DNA of 64,000 nucleotides from Betaproteobacteria bacterium HGW-Betaproteobacteria-7 (GCA_002840765.1 PHCE01000020.1:1-64000), one strand, 5' to 3'; shown: positions 52,426 through 62,350, counted from the stretch's first letter. Made by a program: numbers and translations. The notes: generated by a model from the letters alone, not told the origin.

Positions 52426-55257
52426 ATGCAACTATCGCCCTCGACGCTTCACACCTACAGCAGGCCGACTCATTACCGCTTGCCTGCCGTAAGCCCCTCG
52501 TCTGCCAGCAGCCACCAGCCATATCCGGATATTGCCAAGCCAACGTTGACACTCGTGCGTACCAAGACACAACTCCCCAGAATTTATGGCGAGACCCTGT
52601 ACCGTGAACGTCTGGAAAACCTCGGCAGTGAAGTATTGGAGCGACTCCTGACCCTGGTCATGGCACCGCCGGGCTGTGGCAAATCGACGCTGGCTCGCCA
52701 GTGGGCGGAAGCTGCCCTCGGCCAAGGAAAAAAAGTGGCATGGTTCGCTATCGACGCCGACGACAACGATCCATCTCGCTTCCTGCCATACCTGCTCCAA
52801 GCGGTGGCGGAAGCGAATACCGGGAACAGGAACGGCCCTTCGGATGCCCTGAACCGTAACAGCGCAAGGTCGACTTCCGAACTGTCTTCGGCACTGATCA
52901 ACGGCATCGCCGAGTCGGGCGAGGAATTACTCATCGTGCTCGACGGCTATTCCTGGATCACCGACAGGAACATCCACGACCAGATCGCCTATGTCCTGGC
53001 CAACGCACCTGCCAACCTGCATCTCGTCATCCTGACCAGCGACCTCCCACCACTACCCATCGGCCGCTTGCGGGCGCGCAATCAGTTACTGGAACTGAAC
53101 AGCAGCGCGATCCGTTTCACAAAGGCCGAGACGCTGGAATTGTTCCGCAAAAACACCTCCGGCCCCGTTCCCTACGTCCAACTCGAAGAGCTTTACCGCT
53201 TTACCCAGGGATGGGCAGCAGCCGTCCGCATCATTTCGTCGACCATCGGCAACCTCGGCAACTCGCCGGCCCTCGTTCGCGGCACCATCGATTGCCGAAT
53301 CCTCGACGCCATTGACCAATACCTGGACGACCTGTTTGCCAGTTTCCCCGACGACCTGTTTGACATGATGGTGGATACCTCGATTGTCGAATCCGTGTCA
53401 CTACCCCTTTGCCTCGCCCTGTCCGACGACGAAAAGGCCGAAACCTATTTCTCCCAGATCAGGCAGCAGCAGATTCTCATCCCGGCGGATCCGGAGCGCG
53501 GAAGCTATACCTACCCGGCCCCTGTCCGGCGCTATCTGAACAAACTGTTGCTGAGAAAAGGCAACCGCTACATGGCCATGCTGCATCGCCGGGCCCATGA
53601 CTGGTACGCGGCGAACCAGCAATGGGACAACACCGTCGATCATCTCTTGGCCGTCGGTAATACTGACGCGGCGATCCAGTGCATGGAAACGCACGGCATG
53701 CCCATTCTCAAGTTGGGCAGCTATGGAACGCTGATCAAGTGGCACCAGAAAGTATCCGGCCTTTCCGTGACGATTCCCGAAAGGGTCTGGCTGTCCTTTG
53801 CCTGGGCCTATGCCGTATCGGACAAGCCCGATATGGCCTTCGAACTGCTGGAGCACGTTGCCGCTGCTTCTCCGGCGCCCATATCTGCCGCCGTCCGGGC
53901 CGAAAGCAAAGCCATTTGTGCGGTTGCCTTCGTGCTTTCCGACCGGATCGTCCAGGCCATGGAAGCCGTTGCCGCCTGTCCGGTTGAACTACTGGCAGAT
54001 CGCTGGACAAGCAGCATCGTCGCCAATGTCGAACTGTATTGCCATCTCCACACCGGCCAGTGGACCGCCTTCTTTTCCGAATCAACGGTACTCGACTCAC
54101 CCAGCGAGGGGGAAAGCAATACCCACGTCCTCCGCTTGTCCATCATGGGCTGGGCGGCCCTGTTGCGCGGTCAGGCTGCGCTGGCTGAAAGGTATGCCAT
54201 CGAGGCCTTGAACCTCGCCCCGGCGACGAAAGCCAAGGACTTTTTCGGTTTTTCCGCCTGGCCGTCCGGACTACTCGCCACCCTCTACTACGAGCAGGGG
54301 CGCCTTGACGAACTGCAGGCTCTCCTCGCCAACCGCCTCGAGGCCATCGCCGCCAGCGGCTACCTCGACTGCACGCTGTCCGCCTTCATTGCCGCCGCCC
54401 GCACCGCTTCGACCCAGGGGAACCTGGCGCAAGCGCTGGCGATTCTGGATCGCGCCGAGGGTATTGCGGTCGGTAGAAAATGGGCGCGTTTGCAAGCCGC
54501 CATCCTGCTCGAGCGCATCCGCCTATTCCTTGATGAAGATCTGTTGGCAGAAGCCGAAGGCTGCCAGCAACGGCTTACCCAGCTATCCCGGGAAACCGGA
54601 TTGGCGGATACCTCGCCCACCTGTTCGCCAGCGCAAATGGCCCAGATCGGCCAGGCCTACCTCGCCATCCATGTCGGCCAGGCCGAGCAAAGCATCGTCC
54701 CCCTGAGCGAATTGCTCGCCCTGTTCACGAAGAACGGCAACGAGCTGTTTGCCGTGCGCACCGGCACGCTGCTGTCGATCGCCCACTTCAAGGTGAATCA
54801 CAATACGGAAGCGGAACGCGTCTTCCGCGAGGTCATGGCCCGAGCCGAAAAAGCCGGCTTTGTTCGCTCGGTATTGGACCAGGGTGCCGAGACCGTGAAG
54901 TTGCTCAATGGACTGAGCGCGACCCTCCGCGGCAACACCGACTGGGCAAAACTGCACGGCCACTGCGAACGGCTGCTGGCGGCCGTCCACAAGGTTCCTG
55001 GTGCGGACGTAACACCGATCCGCACGCTGGTCGGCAAGGCCACTACCGGCAGCTCACTGACCCCCAAGGAACACGACGTCCTGACCCTGATTGCCCGCGG
55101 GCAATCGAACAAGGAAATCGCGCGCAGCCTTAACGTGGCGCCGGAAACCATCAAGACGCACCTGAAGAACATCTTCTTCAAGCTGTCCGTCGAACGCCGG
55201 ATTCAGGCAGTCGCCAAGGCCCAGGCGCTAGGCTTGCTGGCGCGCGAGCCCGCTTGA
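52426..55257 (+). CDS. MalT-like LuxR family ATP-dependent activator
   Basis: This 943-residue regulator of the LAL/MalT type has a P-loop LVMAPPGCGKSTLARQW at about 82-98, Walker B region ELLIVLDGYSWI, a winged-helix and TPR-like middle section (about 350-850), and a C-terminal LuxR helix-turn-helix (LTPKEHDVLTLIARGQSNKE, IARSLNVAPETIKTHLKNIF). Such proteins bind an inducer through the TPR region and activate catabolic operons; several activate aromatic or steroid degradation genes. It faces the catabolic operon tail to tail, 22 bases apart. Confidence 0.9.
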   Translation: MQLSPSTLHTYSRPTHYRLPAVSPSSASSHQPYPDIAKPTLTLVRTKTQLPRIYGETLYRERLENLGSEVLERLLTLVMAPPGCGKSTLARQWAEAALGQGKKVAWFAIDADDNDPSRFLPYLLQAVAEANTGNRNGPSDALNRNSARSTSELSSALINGIAESGEELLIVLDGYSWITDRNIHDQIAYVLANAPANLHLVILTSDLPPLPIGRLRARNQLLELNSSAIRFTKAETLELFRKNTSGPVPYVQLEELYRFTQGWAAAVRIISSTIGNLGNSPALVRGTIDCRILDAIDQYLDDLFASFPDDLFDMMVDTSIVESVSLPLCLALSDDEKAETYFSQIRQQQILIPADPERGSYTYPAPVRRYLNKLLLRKGNRYMAMLHRRAHDWYAANQQWDNTVDHLLAVGNTDAAIQCMETHGMPILKLGSYGTLIKWHQKVSGLSVTIPERVWLSFAWAYAVSDKPDMAFELLEHVAAASPAPISAAVRAESKAICAVAFVLSDRIVQAMEAVAACPVELLADRWTSSIVANVELYCHLHTGQWTAFFSESTVLDSPSEGESNTHVLRLSIMGWAALLRGQAALAERYAIEALNLAPATKAKDFFGFSAWPSGLLATLYYEQGRLDELQALLANRLEAIAASGYLDCTLSAFIAAARTASTQGNLAQALAILDRAEGIAVGRKWARLQAAILLERIRLFLDEDLLAEAEGCQQRLTQLSRETGLADTSPTCSPAQMAQIGQAYLAIHVGQAEQSIVPLSELLALFTKNGNELFAVRTGTLLSIAHFKVNHNTEAERVFREVMARAEKAGFVRSVLDQGAETVKLLNGLSATLRGNTDWAKLHGHCERLLAAVHKVPGADVTPIRTLVGKATTGSSLTPKEHDVLTLIARGQSNKEIARSLNVAPETIKTHLKNIFFKLSVERRIQAVAKAQALGLLAREPA

Positions 55258-55279
55258 CCCGGATGTGGCGGCACGCTGC

Positions 55280-56302
55280 CTAGGGCAACAGAATCGCCCT
55301 GCCCGGCTGTCGCCGCGCAACGTGAGCGAAGGCCTGCCGTGCTTCGGACAGGGGCACCGAGATGCCGACCGGCAGCGCCAGCGCTCCTTCGCTCAGCAGG
55401 CGATGCAGGGCGTCGAGTGCTTCCTCTTCCGGCTTGAACACTACCCAGCCGTAGCGCGCCCCCTTGGCCGCGGCCAGTCCACTGGCGCGGCGCATATCGC
55501 GTCGAGTTTGCCAGGCACCGCGCAGCCAGCCAAGCTTGTCAATATTCGGCAGCAGCGGATGAACCGTCGTTGCGCTACCCAAGGCGCCCTGCTTGAGCGC
55601 ACCAATCAAGCGTTCCTCATCCTGCCAGGCGCCAAAATTCAGCACCGCATCATAGCGTTGGGGCAAGCCGGACAAGGACGTCCGCTGGCGGTCCCAGACG
55701 CTAGTCGCGCCGAGATCTTTACAAGTCTCGACGTTCGCCGTGCTGCAAATGGCAGTCACGGTTGCCCCCCAGCGCACCAGGAGCTGGATGGCCAGTCTGC
55801 CGAGTCCGCCGGAGGCACCGTGAATAAGCACTTCCCGGCCTCTGGCGTTGCCTGCGTCGAGACCGACCTTGCGCAGCGCCTGCCAGAGTGTGGTGAAGGT
55901 GTACGGCAAGGCCGCCAGCGCTGCCGCATCTTGGCCTTCGCCGACGGGACGGAGCCAGCGCGCATCGACCGCCACATGACTTGCATGGGCGCCGACCTTG
56001 CCGGTCGGAACCAGGCCGAAGACACGCTCCCCCGGTCGCCTGGTGGTGACACCTTGACCGACGGTTTCGACGATCCCGACGATGTCGTTGCCGAGAACCA
56101 GGGGAAACTTCCCTGCCCCCTTGAGTTTCAGCAAGCGCTGGCCATAGCCGCCGGCGCGTTTGACGTCAATTGGATTGACCGAAGCCGCCTCGACGCGGAC
56201 GACGACCTCGCCCTTGCCGGGACGCGGTACGGCCGCGGCCTCGACTGAAAGTGCCGGTGGTTCGGCAGGAGACAGGCAGAGAAGACGTTGAGCGTTACTC
56301 AT
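55280..56302 (-). CDS. MDR family NADPH:quinone reductase-like oxidoreductase
   Basis: This 340-residue medium-chain dehydrogenase/reductase has a GroES-like N-terminus (GKGEVVVRVEAASVNPIDVK, FPLVLGNDIVGIVETVGQGV) and a Rossmann domain (VLIHGASGGLGRLAIQLLVR). The Cys/His set for zinc is absent, pointing to the quinone reductase/enoyl reductase branch. Its ATG overlaps the FAH-family gene stop (ATGA). It is the last gene of the aromatic operon and may reduce an unsaturated or quinonoid intermediate (inference). Confidence 0.85.
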   Translation of the reverse strand: MSNAQRLLCLSPAEPPALSVEAAAVPRPGKGEVVVRVEAASVNPIDVKRAGGYGQRLLKLKGAGKFPLVLGNDIVGIVETVGQGVTTRRPGERVFGLVPTGKVGAHASHVAVDARWLRPVGEGQDAAALAALPYTFTTLWQALRKVGLDAGNARGREVLIHGASGGLGRLAIQLLVRWGATVTAICSTANVETCKDLGATSVWDRQRTSLSGLPQRYDAVLNFGAWQDEERLIGALKQGALGSATTVHPLLPNIDKLGWLRGAWQTRRDMRRASGLAAAKGARYGWVVFKPEEEALDALHRLLSEGALALPVGISVPLSEARQAFAHVARRQPGRAILLP

Positions 56303-57270
56303 AGCGAAACCACCTTGGTGCGCTGCAGGCCGAGATCCAAAGAACCGTCGTCGGTGCGAATGCTCAGGGCCATGACATCATTGGGCTGGAGATAGAGCGG
56401 GTTCTTGGTTGCCTTGGCGATGAAAGCCTTCCATTTGCCGGCATCGGACATGAAGTGCTTGAGGATGAACATGACCAGCTTGCCGGGCGCCTTGGCGGCG
56501 CAGCCGGCCGGCGTGCCGGTGGCGATCAGGTCGCCGATGTGCACGTCGTGCAAGGACGCTAGTTCGGTCAGGGTTTGCTCGGGTTTGAACAGCATCTCGC
56601 CGCAATAGGCCTGCTGCCGGACGGCGCCGTTGACCGTCAGGGTCATCTTCAGCTCGCGCCAGCGCCGCCATTCTCCGGGTTCGAGCAGGACCAGCAGCGG
56701 GCCGACCGGGCCGAAAGTCCGGTAGCTCTTGCCCTTGTAGAACTGGCCCTGCGGCAACTGGACGTCGCGCGCTGAAACGTCGTTGACGATGGTCACGCCG
56801 GCCAGCACCTCGTCCAGTTTGTCTTCGGTAATGACCTCGCCGGGAATCAGATCGCGCCCGAGCACGATGCCCAGCTCAATCTCGTAATCGAGAAGCTTCA
56901 CATGGGACGGACGCACCACTTCATCGTAGGGCCCGCTGATGCACGAAGACGCCTTGGTGAAGATGGTGTTGAACGGGAAGTTGGCCGGATCGAGGCCGGA
57001 CTCGCGCACGTGGCTGGCGTAATTGACGCCCTGGCAGATGAATTGCTGGTTCGAGGTGACCGGCGGCAGGACGCGGACACTGCCCAGGTCGAGCGTCGCC
57101 TGGGCGGCGGTGAGTTGGCGGGCAGCATCGCGTCCGTTGCGGATGACATCGGCAGTGGTCGGGTAACTGCCTGCCAGCGGGGCGATTTTCCCGCCGAAAA
57201 CGACGCCCCATTGCGGGCCGGCATCGGCAGCAGCGTTGGCGGGCAGGAAACGGATCAGATTGATGGCCAT
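56299..57270 (-). CDS. Fumarylacetoacetate hydrolase family protein
   Basis: This 323-residue FAH-fold enzyme has metal-binding segments DYEIELGIVLG (Glu-x-Glu) and NDVSARDVQ, with KSYRTFGPVGPLLV and DVHIGDLIATGTPAGC. In meta-cleavage routes FAH enzymes hydrolyse ring-cleavage products or act as decarboxylase/hydratase. The start at 57270 follows AAGGACC; a longer in-frame start is unsupported. It is 35 bases downstream of an extradiol dioxygenase gene, which fits hydrolysis of its product. Confidence 0.88.
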   Translation of the reverse strand: MAINLIRFLPANAAADAGPQWGVVFGGKIAPLAGSYPTTADVIRNGRDAARQLTAAQATLDLGSVRVLPPVTSNQQFICQGVNYASHVRESGLDPANFPFNTIFTKASSCISGPYDEVVRPSHVKLLDYEIELGIVLGRDLIPGEVITEDKLDEVLAGVTIVNDVSARDVQLPQGQFYKGKSYRTFGPVGPLLVLLEPGEWRRWRELKMTLTVNGAVRQQAYCGEMLFKPEQTLTELASLHDVHIGDLIATGTPAGCAAKAPGKLVMFILKHFMSDAGKWKAFIAKATKNPLYLQPNDVMALSIRTDDGSLDLGLQRTKVVSL

Positions 57271-57305
57271 AGTGGGTCCTTGAAAAAAATTTGAAAGAGT
57301 TGGAA

Positions 57306-58445
57306 TTAGAGCCAGGGGCGCGCCGGGGTATCGAGCGTCTTGCCGATCAGGCGCAGCTTGGCGAAACTCATTCGCCCCTGGCGGATCAGCTTGAGGGCGC
57401 GCCAGACCAGGCCGAGCGACTTGGCGGGGAAGATTTCTCGCGGCGCGTCGTCGCCCCAAGCCCAGATGCTGCCCGTCGTGAACGGCACGTAGCGCGTCTC
57501 GTGGTCGGCGGTGAACACGTCGCCGTCGGTGTAATGCTCAAAATCGAAGCCGTCAGCATCCTTCCAGTAATCGAACAACTGGCTGCCCAGCAGATGCCGG
57601 CCGATGCCCCAGAAATGCTCGTGGCCGCGGGTATGCATGATCTGCTGCCCTTGTCCGAGGGCATCGAGGTCGATGACTTCCCAGGCACTGTGCTCATAAC
57701 GCGGCTCAAGGGCGCTGGCCAGGACGAAAGTGTGGTGATCGGCCGGCAGGTCGCCGAGATCCAGCCGGAAGAAGGTGACGATCGGCGAACCGTCTTCGAG
57801 GTACTGCACATCCGTCGGGATGATGCCGATATGGCGCATGTACCACTCGGCCATGGCCGCGAAATTGTTGGTCTGGTAGACGAAATGACCCAGCCGCCCG
57901 ACCAGCGCTGGTTCGATGGCTGAACGGACCGTCCGGTTCACCCGCCGGATGTCGCCGAGAACGTTCATCTCGCCATGCAGCGGCGGCCGAGTCGGCAAGG
58001 CCGGCACCGACCCCCAATCGGCGATCAGCCACAGGTCATTGCCATCCGGATCCTGCAGTGCCACGCCGCGACCGCCGCCCGGAATCCGGCTCGCCGCCAG
58101 CGGTTTGGCCTGGCTTTCGCGCTCCAGCCGGGCGAAGTCGGTATCACCGGGAACGACAAATGCGGATCCGACAAAGCGCGATTGTTCAGCCTTGGTCGCC
58201 ACCAGGATCGCCGGCTCCGTACCGGCGCCGCGCATGACCAGCTGTTCGGCGGAGCGCGACACAGTCAGCAGCCCGAAATCGATCCAGAAGCGCTCAGCTT
58301 CGCGCAGATCCTTCTTTTCGAAGCGCAGGAAGGCGAGTTGGGTCGCCTTTTGCCACGGGGTTGGCCGAACCAGCTTGGTGACGTGCTGCGGTGCCTGACT
58401 GGCGGGATACTCAGGCGGCGCCAGCAATTTTTCAGTTGTATTCAT
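57306..58445 (-). CDS. VOC-type extradiol ring-cleavage dioxygenase (first of two)
   Basis: This 379-residue two-domain vicinal-oxygen-chelate protein is longer than the usual 300. The iron triad in the C-terminal domain is His187 (RLGHFVYQTN), His252 (RYEHSAWEVIDLDALGQG) and Glu303 (GFDFEHYTDGD), spaced as in BphC. The extra length is an N-terminal stretch of about 35 residues and a C-terminal tail of about 65. It should cleave a catechol with O2. The ATG at 58445 follows GAAGGAAG and overlaps the iron-sulfur subunit gene by 14 bases. Confidence 0.88.
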   Translation of the reverse strand: MNTTEKLLAPPEYPASQAPQHVTKLVRPTPWQKATQLAFLRFEKKDLREAERFWIDFGLLTVSRSAEQLVMRGAGTEPAILVATKAEQSRFVGSAFVVPGDTDFARLERESQAKPLAASRIPGGGRGVALQDPDGNDLWLIADWGSVPALPTRPPLHGEMNVLGDIRRVNRTVRSAIEPALVGRLGHFVYQTNNFAAMAEWYMRHIGIIPTDVQYLEDGSPIVTFFRLDLGDLPADHHTFVLASALEPRYEHSAWEVIDLDALGQGQQIMHTRGHEHFWGIGRHLLGSQLFDYWKDADGFDFEHYTDGDVFTADHETRYVPFTTGSIWAWGDDAPREIFPAKSLGLVWRALKLIRQGRMSFAKLRLIGKTLDTPARPWL

Positions 58446-59319
58446 AAACATCTTCCTTCTTTGAAACAGATTGGCACTCGCATCCAGTGACACGAATCTC
58501 GCCCAGGTAAAGGCTTTCCTCGAGGACGCAGTCCCGCTGCGCCTGGCCCAGGGGATGGCTGATTTCGACGCGATAGGCGCCACTGCCTTCAGTCAGGCCG
58601 CCGAAACGGAAATCGCCAAAGCTATCGCTGTGCGTCATGGCGATTCGCTGGCCATCCTGGAACAGCAGCACTTCGGCACCGACGACGCAATCGACCACAT
58701 CCGACGCGATGGCACTGACGCTGCCGGCGATAAAGCATTTCTCCCAGCGCTCCAGGCCCCGGTAATAGACGCGCGGTTTGGCGTTGAGCTTGGGCAGCAA
58801 GGTCCGCAAGCCCTCTTTGCGGGCTTTTTCCTGCATCGCCTTGTCGTCGAGCTTGAGCGCCTCGAACACGCCGGTCGGGCAAACCTGCTGGCAGCGCGGC
58901 CACTCCCAGCCGCCATCGAGCAGATGGGCATCGAAAATCCAGGTCTGCGGCAGCTGCTGCTCCTCGTTCCAGACGATGGCCTTGTACGGGCAAGAGCGGA
59001 CGATGTCCTTGCGGCCCTTCGCCTTGACCGGGTCGATGATGACGATGCCGTCCTGGCGCTTGGTAATCGCATCGCCGCCGACCTTCATGCACGGCGCATC
59101 GTCGCAGTGGTTGCACATCACCGGCAGATAAGTCGTCTCGACCAGCGGTGCCGCGCCTTGCACCCGCCGCTGGATGCGGATCGGCGCTTCGCTGGCCAGT
59201 GAGGCGGGCGCGGCGTAGCCCGGATAGTCGTTGCCGACATATTCATCCCGGTCGGCGATCACGCAGTTGTAGCAATTCTCGCAACGCCCGACATTGATGA
59301 TCAGATTCCACTTATCCAT
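58432..59319 (-). CDS. Iron-sulfur subunit of a transhydroxylase-like molybdoenzyme
   Basis: This 295-residue protein has four-cluster ferredoxin-type cysteine motifs: CENCYNC (13-19), CNHCDDAPC, SCPYKAIVW and CQQVCPTGVFEA. After about residue 205 an extra beta-rich domain follows (AEVLLFQDGQRIAMTHSDSF, RVEISHPLGQAQRD). This is the architecture of the small subunit of pyrogallol-phloroglucinol transhydroxylase and its relatives. It overlaps the large-subunit stop by 8 bases. It passes electrons, or stabilises the large subunit, in the cytoplasm (no signal). Confidence 0.88.
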   Translation of the reverse strand: MDKWNLIINVGRCENCYNCVIADRDEYVGNDYPGYAAPASLASEAPIRIQRRVQGAAPLVETTYLPVMCNHCDDAPCMKVGGDAITKRQDGIVIIDPVKAKGRKDIVRSCPYKAIVWNEEQQLPQTWIFDAHLLDGGWEWPRCQQVCPTGVFEALKLDDKAMQEKARKEGLRTLLPKLNAKPRVYYRGLERWEKCFIAGSVSAIASDVVDCVVGAEVLLFQDGQRIAMTHSDSFGDFRFGGLTEGSGAYRVEISHPLGQAQRDCVLEESLYLGEIRVTGCECQSVSKKEDVYEYN

Positions 59320-62311
59320 GGACGACTCCCGTGGCGGCCTGCAGGCGGGCGAATGCTTCGGCCCCCTGCCATTTTTCGATCTGGACCAGACATGAGTTCG
59401 GACTCATGCTGCCGGTCCCCTTGGTTTGCGGGCGGTTCGGCGTCAGGATGTTCATGCAGCCGCCGATTTCGACCTTATCCCCAGCTACCTCCAGCAACTG
59501 GAACTCGGCGCTGGCCTCATAGGACTTCACTACCCCGGGCGCCACCAGGGCCGAGACGTCGGCGGCGCAGATCACCGCGCCGCGGTCGTTGTAAACCTTG
59601 ACCAGGTCGCGCGGCGCAATGCCGCGCGCCGCCGCATCGGCGGGATCGATGCGCAACAGCCAGAAATCGTGACCGGCGATGCGGGTGCGATGGTCCGCCA
59701 CCCGGTTGGTGACGCCGTTCTTGCCGTCGCTCGAAGTATGAAAGCTGTAGCGGGAATGCGTGGCGATCATCTGCAGCGGATACTTGCCAACCAGCTCGGT
59801 CGTGCCGAGGCCTTCCCAGGACGGGATGTAACGGTTCAATGCCGGGCGTTCGGGATTGTCCTTGGTATGGCGCTTGAGGATTTCGGGGATGAATTCCAGC
59901 TTGCCGCTCGGCGTCTGCAGGCCTTTGCCGAATTCGTCCGCCCATTGCGACGGCAAGGGATGCGGCTCCGGCACGTCTTTGGGCCGGCCTTCGGCGAACC
60001 AGCGCATATCGACCGGCTGGCGCAGTTCGGGCTTTTCCGCCGGGACGACGAAATAGCCTTTGCGGCAAAAATCGGCCCAGGAAACGTGATCCGGCAGGTC
60101 GGACGAATCGAAGACGCGCTTGACCCAGTCGAGCTCGCTGCAGCCTTCGGTAAACACGCCGCCAAGGCCCAGCCGTTCGAGAATGGCGGTGAAGATGTCG
60201 TAATCGGAACGCGACTCGCCGAGCGGTTCGATGCACTTGTGTTGCAGCACGATCGTCCGATGATTGACCAGGGCGTAGCCATGGTGGGCATAGCCGCCGG
60301 AATTGCACCATTCGCCAATGTCCCAGCGTTCGAGCTGGGTGCAGGCCGGCAGGATGATGTCGGCGAACTGGGCCTCGCCCTCCATCCAGATCGACTGGTT
60401 GACGACGAACTCGATGCTGTCGTGGCGATAGGCCTCGACCCAGCGCCCGGAGCCGGCGACCGTGCCGAAGGACGAACCGCCGTAGCGGTAGATCATGTGG
60501 ATCGGCGAATAGCCCGGCATCGGATAGGTGAAGGGCGTGAATTGCGCCTCCTGCGAGATGCCGTCCCACAGATAACCGGTGGCGTGGCCATTGATGATGG
60601 CTTCGGGCAGTTGCTGCCGGGGCACCAGCTGCTTGACCGGATTCATGGTCAGGATGTGCGGCATGCGCTGGTAGTTGTTGACGGCGTTGCCGTTCCACAT
60701 CAGTTCGCCGGAGATGCCGCCGTCGGCATAACCCGGGAAATAGAAATGATGGTCCACCGGCGCACCGATCTGCAGGCAGCCGAAATTGACACCGGGTTTG
60801 CCCCAGCCCTGCATGGCCATCATCATGATCAGGCAGCGCGCCCATTGCTGGCCGGTCGCACCGCGCCCGGCGCCGCCGAAGCCGGCGCCGGTCATGCCGG
60901 TGGCCAGATAGACCTTGCGGTTGCCCCACTTGCGCGCCAGGGCGCGCACATCCTTGGCCGGGATGCCGGTTTCCCCCTCCTGCCATTCGGGCGTCTTGGC
61001 GATGCCGTCGGTCTTGCCCAGCAGATAGCTCTTCCATTCCTCGAAGCCGGTCGTGCGGTCGGCGACGTACTGCTCGTCGTACAAGCCTTCAACGGCCCAC
61101 ACGTACATGATGGCCGTGGCCAGCGCGGCGTCGGTCTGTGGCCGGACCGGAAGCCAGCGCCCGCCGAGCAGTTGCGCAGTCGGGTTGAAATGCGGATCGA
61201 TGTGCACGAACTCGATGCCGAGTTCCTTGGCCCACAGGCGGCGCGTCGTGCCCTCGAAACCGGCATAGGCGCCGTTGGTGCTCTCGGGGTCGCAGGACCA
61301 GAAGACGATCATCTCGGCTTCCTTGAGGCAGTCCTCGACACCGCTATAGCCGGCCGGCACGCCGATGCGCATGGAATTGCCGAAATGATGCATGGCACCC
61401 CAGTACCAGCCCTCCCAGCTATCCGGGTTGGCGGCCACGCGGGTGAAGCCGATCAGGTTGGCGAAGCGCATCAGGGCGCTGAGGTAATAGCCGACGTTGC
61501 CCCACTGGTGGTGAGACGACAGCGGGAAGGTAATCGAGCCGGGCCCGTGGACGCGCTTCTGCCGGTTGATTTCCTTGGCGACGATGGTCAGTGCCTCGTC
61601 CCAGCTGATCGGCACGTAGCCCGACTTGCCCCGGTTCTGCGGATTGCGCTCGCCGTCCGGGTCGAAATCGACCCGCTTCATCGGGGTGAGAATGCGCTTG
61701 TCGGAATAGACCAGCGATTTCAGCGACAAGGCGTGCGGGGCGACCAGCGCGCGACGATGGGGGCGGAAGGTCTTGCCGCGCGCTTTTATTTCCCAGCTCG
61801 CCGCATCCTTATCGTCCAGTTCGAGCGGCGTGACCCGCTGGATGCGCCCGTCCTTGACGTAGATGAACAACGGTCCGCCATTGGTACAGGTAGTAAAGCG
61901 CCGGGTACCGTCGCGCATCGCCATGCCCTTCTCGACGCCGACCGTCTGGCTGAGATTGAGCGTCTGCATGAACCAGACGACGAGGTGATCCGGCCCCTTG
62001 GCGACGACCTTGAAATTCTTGGCGGCGTGAATGATCTCGCCCTGATCCGGATTGGGCATCAGGAATTTCAGTGCCGTCGGCAGATCCTTGAACAGCATAC
62101 TGACATCGGCCTCCGCCGCCGTGCCGGTGCGCGACTGCACCCGGCCGCCGCGGATCTCCAGGAAGCGGCCGATGCTCCCGTCCTGCAGCCCGATGTAGAC
62201 GGTGCAATTCCGCTCCTTCAGGCGCAAGCGGAACGCCGCATGTTTGCGGGCGGTGAAGCTGAGTACCTTCGGCAGGGCGAACAGGATGGTTTTAAGCAGT
62301 AGTTTCTTCAT
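59312..62311 (-). CDS. Molybdopterin transhydroxylase-like large subunit with N-terminal SCP2-like domain
   Basis: This 999-residue protein is a DMSO-reductase-family enzyme of the transhydroxylase branch. Residues about 124-999 align with the large subunit of Pelobacter pyrogallol-phloroglucinol transhydroxylase. The catalytic His (SSHHQWGN, His267), Asp297 and Mo-ligand Ser298 (NPDSWEGW) are all shifted by exactly 123 relative to that enzyme as I recall its numbering. The first 123 residues are extra and resemble an SCP2 sterol-carrier fold (FRLRLKERNCTVYIGLQDGS, AADVSMLFKDLPTALKFLM-like). There is no Tat signal and no N-terminal cluster. The substrate is unknown; a hydrophobic phenol is possible. 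Confidence 0.88.
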   Translation of the reverse strand: MKKLLLKTILFALPKVLSFTARKHAAFRLRLKERNCTVYIGLQDGSIGRFLEIRGGRVQSRTGTAAEADVSMLFKDLPTALKFLMPNPDQGEIIHAAKNFKVVAKGPDHLVVWFMQTLNLSQTVGVEKGMAMRDGTRRFTTCTNGGPLFIYVKDGRIQRVTPLELDDKDAASWEIKARGKTFRPHRRALVAPHALSLKSLVYSDKRILTPMKRVDFDPDGERNPQNRGKSGYVPISWDEALTIVAKEINRQKRVHGPGSITFPLSSHHQWGNVGYYLSALMRFANLIGFTRVAANPDSWEGWYWGAMHHFGNSMRIGVPAGYSGVEDCLKEAEMIVFWSCDPESTNGAYAGFEGTTRRLWAKELGIEFVHIDPHFNPTAQLLGGRWLPVRPQTDAALATAIMYVWAVEGLYDEQYVADRTTGFEEWKSYLLGKTDGIAKTPEWQEGETGIPAKDVRALARKWGNRKVYLATGMTGAGFGGAGRGATGQQWARCLIMMMAMQGWGKPGVNFGCLQIGAPVDHHFYFPGYADGGISGELMWNGNAVNNYQRMPHILTMNPVKQLVPRQQLPEAIINGHATGYLWDGISQEAQFTPFTYPMPGYSPIHMIYRYGGSSFGTVAGSGRWVEAYRHDSIEFVVNQSIWMEGEAQFADIILPACTQLERWDIGEWCNSGGYAHHGYALVNHRTIVLQHKCIEPLGESRSDYDIFTAILERLGLGGVFTEGCSELDWVKRVFDSSDLPDHVSWADFCRKGYFVVPAEKPELRQPVDMRWFAEGRPKDVPEPHPLPSQWADEFGKGLQTPSGKLEFIPEILKRHTKDNPERPALNRYIPSWEGLGTTELVGKYPLQMIATHSRYSFHTSSDGKNGVTNRVADHRTRIAGHDFWLLRIDPADAAARGIAPRDLVKVYNDRGAVICAADVSALVAPGVVKSYEASAEFQLLEVAGDKVEIGGCMNILTPNRPQTKGTGSMSPNSCLVQIEKWQGAEAFARLQAATGVVHG

Positions 62312-62350
62312 TTGCGGTCAATCATGTTTCCGAATTCCCCGGCTGGAGGT

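Noticed and set aside
59426..62302. A very long antisense frame (958 codons) opposite the molybdoenzyme gene
   Set aside because: It mirrors a gene with clear catalytic motifs, has no domain and no ribosome binding site. It is a high-GC shadow.
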